From assembly GCA_937996655.1 (NCBI GenBank), contig CALKUK010000015.1, positions 124,001 to 188,000 on the forward strand: a DNA stretch of 64,000 nt, written 5' to 3'. Source of the stretch: an uncultured Sphingomonadaceae bacterium. GTDB taxonomy: Bacteria > Pseudomonadota > Alphaproteobacteria > Sphingomonadales > Sphingomonadaceae. The stretch's first letter is position 1. Every line of letters begins with the position of its first letter. This document shows positions 60,857-64,000 of this stretch, in pieces. The notes beneath the pieces were generated by a model. It was given only the letters and a program-made list of their open reading frames with translations, ran no database searches and was not told the origin of the DNA. The position numbers were made by a program, and so were the translations under genes.

Positions 60857-62334
60857 AGACAGCAATCGTGATCGGCGCCGGCTTTGGCGGCCTTGCGCTC
60901 GGCATCCGGCTCCAGTCGGCAGGCATCCAGACGACCATCGTTGAAGCGCGCGATAAGGCAGGTGGGCGCGGCTATCACTGGAAGCGGGAGGGCTTCACCT
61001 TTGATGCCGGGCCTACAGTCATCACTGATCCGCCTTGCCTGGAAGAGCTTTGGGCGCTGTCCGGCAACAAGATTTCCGACGACGTCGACCTGATGCCAGT
61101 GAAGCCCTTCTACCGGCTCAACTGGCCCGATGGCACCAATTACGATTACGCCAATGATGAAGAGGCACTGCGCGAAGAGATCCGCAAGATCGCGCCAGAT
61201 GACCTCGACGGCTATGAGAAGTTTCAGGACTATTCGCGCGGCGTGGAACGGGAGGGCTATCAGAAGCTCGGCTCCGTCGCGTTCCTCTCCATCCTGTCGA
61301 TGCTGAAGGCAGCGCCCGCCTTGGCGCGCTATCAGGCTTGGCGGTCGGTCTATTCGATCGCGTCCAAATATGTGAAGAATGACAAGCTCCGTCAGGCGCT
61401 GTCGTTCCAGACGCTCCTTGTGGGCGGCAATCCGATGACGACGAGCTCGATCTACGCGCTCATCCACACCATCGAAAAGCGCGGCGGCGTCTGGTTTGCC
61501 CGCGGCGGCACGAACAAGCTTGTGTCCGGCATGGTCGCCTTGTTTGAGCGGCTGGGCGGCACAATCCGGCTGGGCGATCCGGTGGAAGAAATTGAAATGC
61601 AGGGCAACCGCGCGACCGGCGTGCGCACCGCCTCCGGCTGGCAGCAATCGGCAGATGCTGTCGCCACCAATGGCGATCTGATGCACAGCTATGCCAAGCT
61701 GCTCGGCAATCACCCGCGCGGCAAGAGTGCGGCCAAATCGTTGAAGCGCAAGCGCTGGTCGCCGTCCTTATTCGTCGTGCATTTCGGGGTCAAAGGCACC
61801 TTCCCCGAGATACCGCACCACATGATCCTGTTCGGCCCGCGCTACAAAGGGTTGCTCGACGATATCTACAATAATGGCCGCGTGCCGGAGGACTTCTCGC
61901 TCTATCTCCACCACCCCAGCGTGACCGATGCGTCGATGGCGCCCGAGGGGCATTCGACCTTCTACGTGCTCGCGCCCGTCGCGCATCTCGGCAAGGCGAA
62001 GGTCGATTGGGATGGCGACTTCGGCAAGCAATTTGCCGAGAACATCCTTGAGGAAGTCGCGCAGCGCCTGATGCCCGACCTGAAAGAACGCATCGTCACC
62101 CAGTTCCACTATGCGCCGACCGATTTCGGGCGGGATTTGTCTGCCAACCTCGGCAGCGCCTTCAGCCTGGAGCCGGTCCTGTGGCAGAGCGCCTGGTTCC
62201 GCGCCCACAACCGCGATGATGTGATCGACAATCTCTATTTTGTCGGCGCAGGCACCCATCCGGGCGCAGGCATCCCCGGCGTGGTCGGCAGCGCGAAGGC
62301 GACGGCGGCGCTGATGTTGGAAGATCTGGCCTGA
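60853..62334 (+). CDS. crtI: Phytoene desaturase
   Basis: This 493-residue protein has the N-terminal dinucleotide motif AIVIGAGFGGLALGIRLQSAG, EARDKAGGRGYHWKREGFTFDAGPTVIT, and the C-terminal bacterial phytoene-dehydrogenase signature GAGTHPGAGIPGVVGSAKATAALMLEDL. It introduces the double bonds that turn phytoene into lycopene. It overlaps crtY by four bases. Confidence 0.96.
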   Translation: MKTAIVIGAGFGGLALGIRLQSAGIQTTIVEARDKAGGRGYHWKREGFTFDAGPTVITDPPCLEELWALSGNKISDDVDLMPVKPFYRLNWPDGTNYDYANDEEALREEIRKIAPDDLDGYEKFQDYSRGVEREGYQKLGSVAFLSILSMLKAAPALARYQAWRSVYSIASKYVKNDKLRQALSFQTLLVGGNPMTTSSIYALIHTIEKRGGVWFARGGTNKLVSGMVALFERLGGTIRLGDPVEEIEMQGNRATGVRTASGWQQSADAVATNGDLMHSYAKLLGNHPRGKSAAKSLKRKRWSPSLFVVHFGVKGTFPEIPHHMILFGPRYKGLLDDIYNNGRVPEDFSLYLHHPSVTDASMAPEGHSTFYVLAPVAHLGKAKVDWDGDFGKQFAENILEEVAQRLMPDLKERIVTQFHYAPTDFGRDLSANLGSAFSLEPVLWQSAWFRAHNRDDVIDNLYFVGAGTHPGAGIPGVVGSAKATAALMLEDLA

Positions 62335-62375
62335 CGTCTCGACTTTGCGGGGCAGGACCGGCTAGGGAAGCGCGC

Positions 62376-62957
62376 ATGAAACGCATCGCCGTCTATTGCG
62401 GGTCTGCGACCCCGGCCGACCCTGTCTATATCGAAACCGCGCGCCTTGTCGGGCGGACGCTTGCTGAAAAGGGCATTGGCGTCGTTTATGGCGGCGGACG
62501 CCTCGGCCTGATGGGTGCCGTCGCCGACAGCGCACTGGCCGCGGGTGGCGAGGTGATCGGTGTCATCCCGGAAGCGCTGGTCGGCAGCGAAGTCGCCCAC
62601 AAAGGCTGCACGGAATTACACGTCGTGCCTGGCATGCATGAGCGCAAGCGCATGTTCACCGACCTGTCGGACGGCTTCCTCACCATCCCCGGCGGCGTCG
62701 GCACGATGGATGAGCTTTGGGAAGCGATCAGCTGGGCGCAGCTTGGCTATCACGCAAAGCCGGTCGGGCTACTCAACGCAGCTGGCTTTTACGATAAGCT
62801 GATCGAATTCAACGCGCATATGATTTCGGTCGGCTTCATTCGGGATCAGCATAAGGGCATCCTGATCGCCGACGACCAGTTGGAGCGTCTGCTCACCCGC
62901 ATGTCGATGTACGAGCCGCATCAGCCCATCTTTGCGATGACATCGGAAGACCTTTGA
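62376..62957 (+). CDS. LOG-family protein (nucleotide phosphoribohydrolase)
   Basis: This 193-residue Rossmann-fold protein has the diagnostic YGGGRLGLMGAVADSAL and PGGVGTMDELWEAI motifs. LOG proteins release free cytokinin-type bases from nucleoside 5'-monophosphates and many bacterial members are generic nucleotide ribohydrolases. It is placed between crtI and crtB, 41 bases after crtI, and its stop lies two bases before the crtB ATG, so it is co-transcribed. Confidence 0.9.
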   Translation: MKRIAVYCGSATPADPVYIETARLVGRTLAEKGIGVVYGGGRLGLMGAVADSALAAGGEVIGVIPEALVGSEVAHKGCTELHVVPGMHERKRMFTDLSDGFLTIPGGVGTMDELWEAISWAQLGYHAKPVGLLNAAGFYDKLIEFNAHMISVGFIRDQHKGILIADDQLERLLTRMSMYEPHQPIFAMTSEDL

Positions 62958-62959
62958 CG

Positions 62960-63844
62960 ATGGACCGCGCCGCCTTGGTAGAGACGGCGCGCGACAGCAT
63001 CGCCAAGGGCTCCAAATCCTTTGCACTCGCCTCCAAGCTGTTTGCGCCCGACGTCCGCGCGCGCGCATGGCTGCTCTACAGTTGGTGCCGCAAGTGCGAT
63101 GACATTGCCGACGGGCAAGACCATGGCGGCGCGCTGACCAAGGTCGAGGACCCCGCCGAACGGCTGGCCTTCCTGCGCGACATGACGGAACGGGCACTTG
63201 CAGGCGAGACGACCGGCGATCCGGCATTTGATGCACTTGGCCTCGTCGCCAAGGAATGCGCCCTGCCCGCAGAGTGGCCGCGTGACCTGATTCAGGGGTT
63301 TGCCATGGATGCGGCGGACTTCTCTCCGCGCGACGAAGCAGAGCTGCTTACCTATTGTTATCATGTGGCCGGCGTTGTCGGGCTGATGATGGCGGTCATC
63401 ATGGGCGTCTCACCCAAGGATGCGGACACACTCAAACGCGCCAATGATCTGGGCCTGGCCTTCCAGTTGGCCAATATCGCGCGCGACATCCGCGAGGATG
63501 CCGATGCCGGACGCTGCTATGTCCCCGCAGAGTGGCTCACCGCGGCGGGCATTCCCCCGGGCGCGCATATGATGGCAGAGCACCGCGCAGCGATGGCAAC
63601 CATTGCACAGCGGCTGGCGGACCTGTCCGCAGGCTATGAAGCGAGCGCCCGCATCGGGGCGCGGCGCCTGCCCTTCCGATCGCGCTGGGCTGTGCTCTCT
63701 GCCGCCGGCATCTATGGCGATATCGCCCGCGAAGTCGCACGGCGGGGCGAAACAGCGTGGGATGATCGCGTGGTCACGTCAAAGGCGGCCAAAGTCGGCT
63801 GGGTCACGCGGGCTTTGGTTGGGGCCGTGATCAGGCCACGCTGA
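62960..63844 (+). CDS. crtB: Phytoene synthase
   Basis: This 294-residue trans-prenyl synthase has the two Asp-rich motifs (WCRKCDDIADG, and NIARDIREDADAGRCYVP) and the helical squalene/phytoene synthase fold. It condenses two geranylgeranyl diphosphates to phytoene. ATG 62960 is preferred over TTG 62954. The crt genes here suffice to make beta-carotene from GGPP. Confidence 0.95.
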   Translation: MDRAALVETARDSIAKGSKSFALASKLFAPDVRARAWLLYSWCRKCDDIADGQDHGGALTKVEDPAERLAFLRDMTERALAGETTGDPAFDALGLVAKECALPAEWPRDLIQGFAMDAADFSPRDEAELLTYCYHVAGVVGLMMAVIMGVSPKDADTLKRANDLGLAFQLANIARDIREDADAGRCYVPAEWLTAAGIPPGAHMMAEHRAAMATIAQRLADLSAGYEASARIGARRLPFRSRWAVLSAAGIYGDIAREVARRGETAWDDRVVTSKAAKVGWVTRALVGAVIRPR

Positions 63845-64000
63845 TGGCGTTGCGGTCCGATGCCGCCAATCGCTTGTGCGGCATCCCCAGCACTTCCCCG
63901 AACAGCGGCACTGCCCGCGCCAAGGCCCAGGCCGCCCAGCAACTCGTCAGAACCAGCACCACCAGCAGGCCAAAGGCAGGCAGGCCGACAATGCCCGCCT
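63831..64000 (-). CDS. Membrane protein, C-terminal part only
   Basis: The last 55 or so codons of a leftward gene that begins beyond the window are present. The residues form one long hydrophobic stretch (GIVGLPAFGLLVVLVLTSCWAAWALARAV) and a soluble tail ending SDRNAISVA. The stop overlaps the crtB end by 14 bases, convergently. The family cannot be judged from this fragment. Confidence 0.5.
   Translation of the reverse strand, partial: AGIVGLPAFGLLVVLVLTSCWAAWALARAVPLFGEVLGMPHKRLAASDRNAISVA

Overview
The window comes from a GC-rich alphaproteobacterium, most probably a member of the Sphingomonadales (Sphingopyxis/Sphingomonas type). The evidence is the crtY-crtI-crtB carotenoid operon, the alphaproteobacterial regulator CpdR beside an N-formylglutamate amidohydrolase, a SapC-family protein, several small secreted proteins typical of sphingomonads, an RGG-rich extension on ribosomal protein S5, and an S12 protein with arginine at position 88. 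All calls come from reading the sequence; no database search was run.

Left part (1-23 kb). The 3' end of a ferredoxin-reductase-like flavoprotein converges on a leftward leucine-degradation operon: isovaleryl-CoA dehydrogenase, a TauD-like dioxygenase, a GFA-family protein, an MFS transporter, and both 3-methylcrotonyl-CoA carboxylase subunits. A DUF559 gene bounded by inverted REP-like palindromes sits between the two carboxylase genes. Next come a PAS-GGDEF-EAL-PilZ protein, pobR/pobA for 4-hydroxybenzoate, a Tat-type LD-carboxypeptidase, a nitronate monooxygenase, a HisKA_2 sensor kinase, tRNA-Val(GAC), cpdR, N-formylglutamate amidohydrolase, a small RNA resembling the alpha-r8/suhB (MmgR) family, SapC, a D-2-hydroxyglutarate-type dehydrogenase and a DEAD-box helicase.

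Middle (23-40 kb). One long leftward ribosomal superoperon runs rpsL-rpsG-fusA-tuf-rpsJ-rplC-rplD-rplW-rplB-rpsS-rplV-rpsC-rplP-rpmC-rpsQ-rplN-rplX-rplE-rpsN-rpsH-rplF-rplR-rpsE-rpmD-rplO-secY-adk. Terminator-like hairpins divide it after tuf and after rpmD. The usual rpsM-rpsK-rpoA-rplQ block does not follow adk.

Right part (40-64 kb). This is accessory and regulatory. It holds an SRAP-family protein, a PhnA remnant, lipoproteins, a structured poly-C leader, two DUF2141 proteins, a Stealth phosphotransferase, a HI1419/HI1420-type toxin-antitoxin operon with an apparently leaderless toxin mRNA, a cystatin-like protein, and thiC under a TPP riboswitch. An H-NOX gene is coupled to a GAF-GGDEF-EAL gene. 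A membrane protein that looks like KdpD fused to the KdpE DNA-binding domain is divergent from the K+ transporter gene kup. An OmpA-like protein, a sterol-desaturase-family protein and the crtY-crtI-LOG-crtB operon complete the region.

The most unusual item is the KdpD/KdpE hybrid at 52834-54222. It keeps the DUF4118 membrane sensor and GAF domain, has lost the phospho-acceptor histidine, the ATPase and the receiver, and ends in a winged helix. It reads as a membrane-bound one-component regulator that probably acts on kup.
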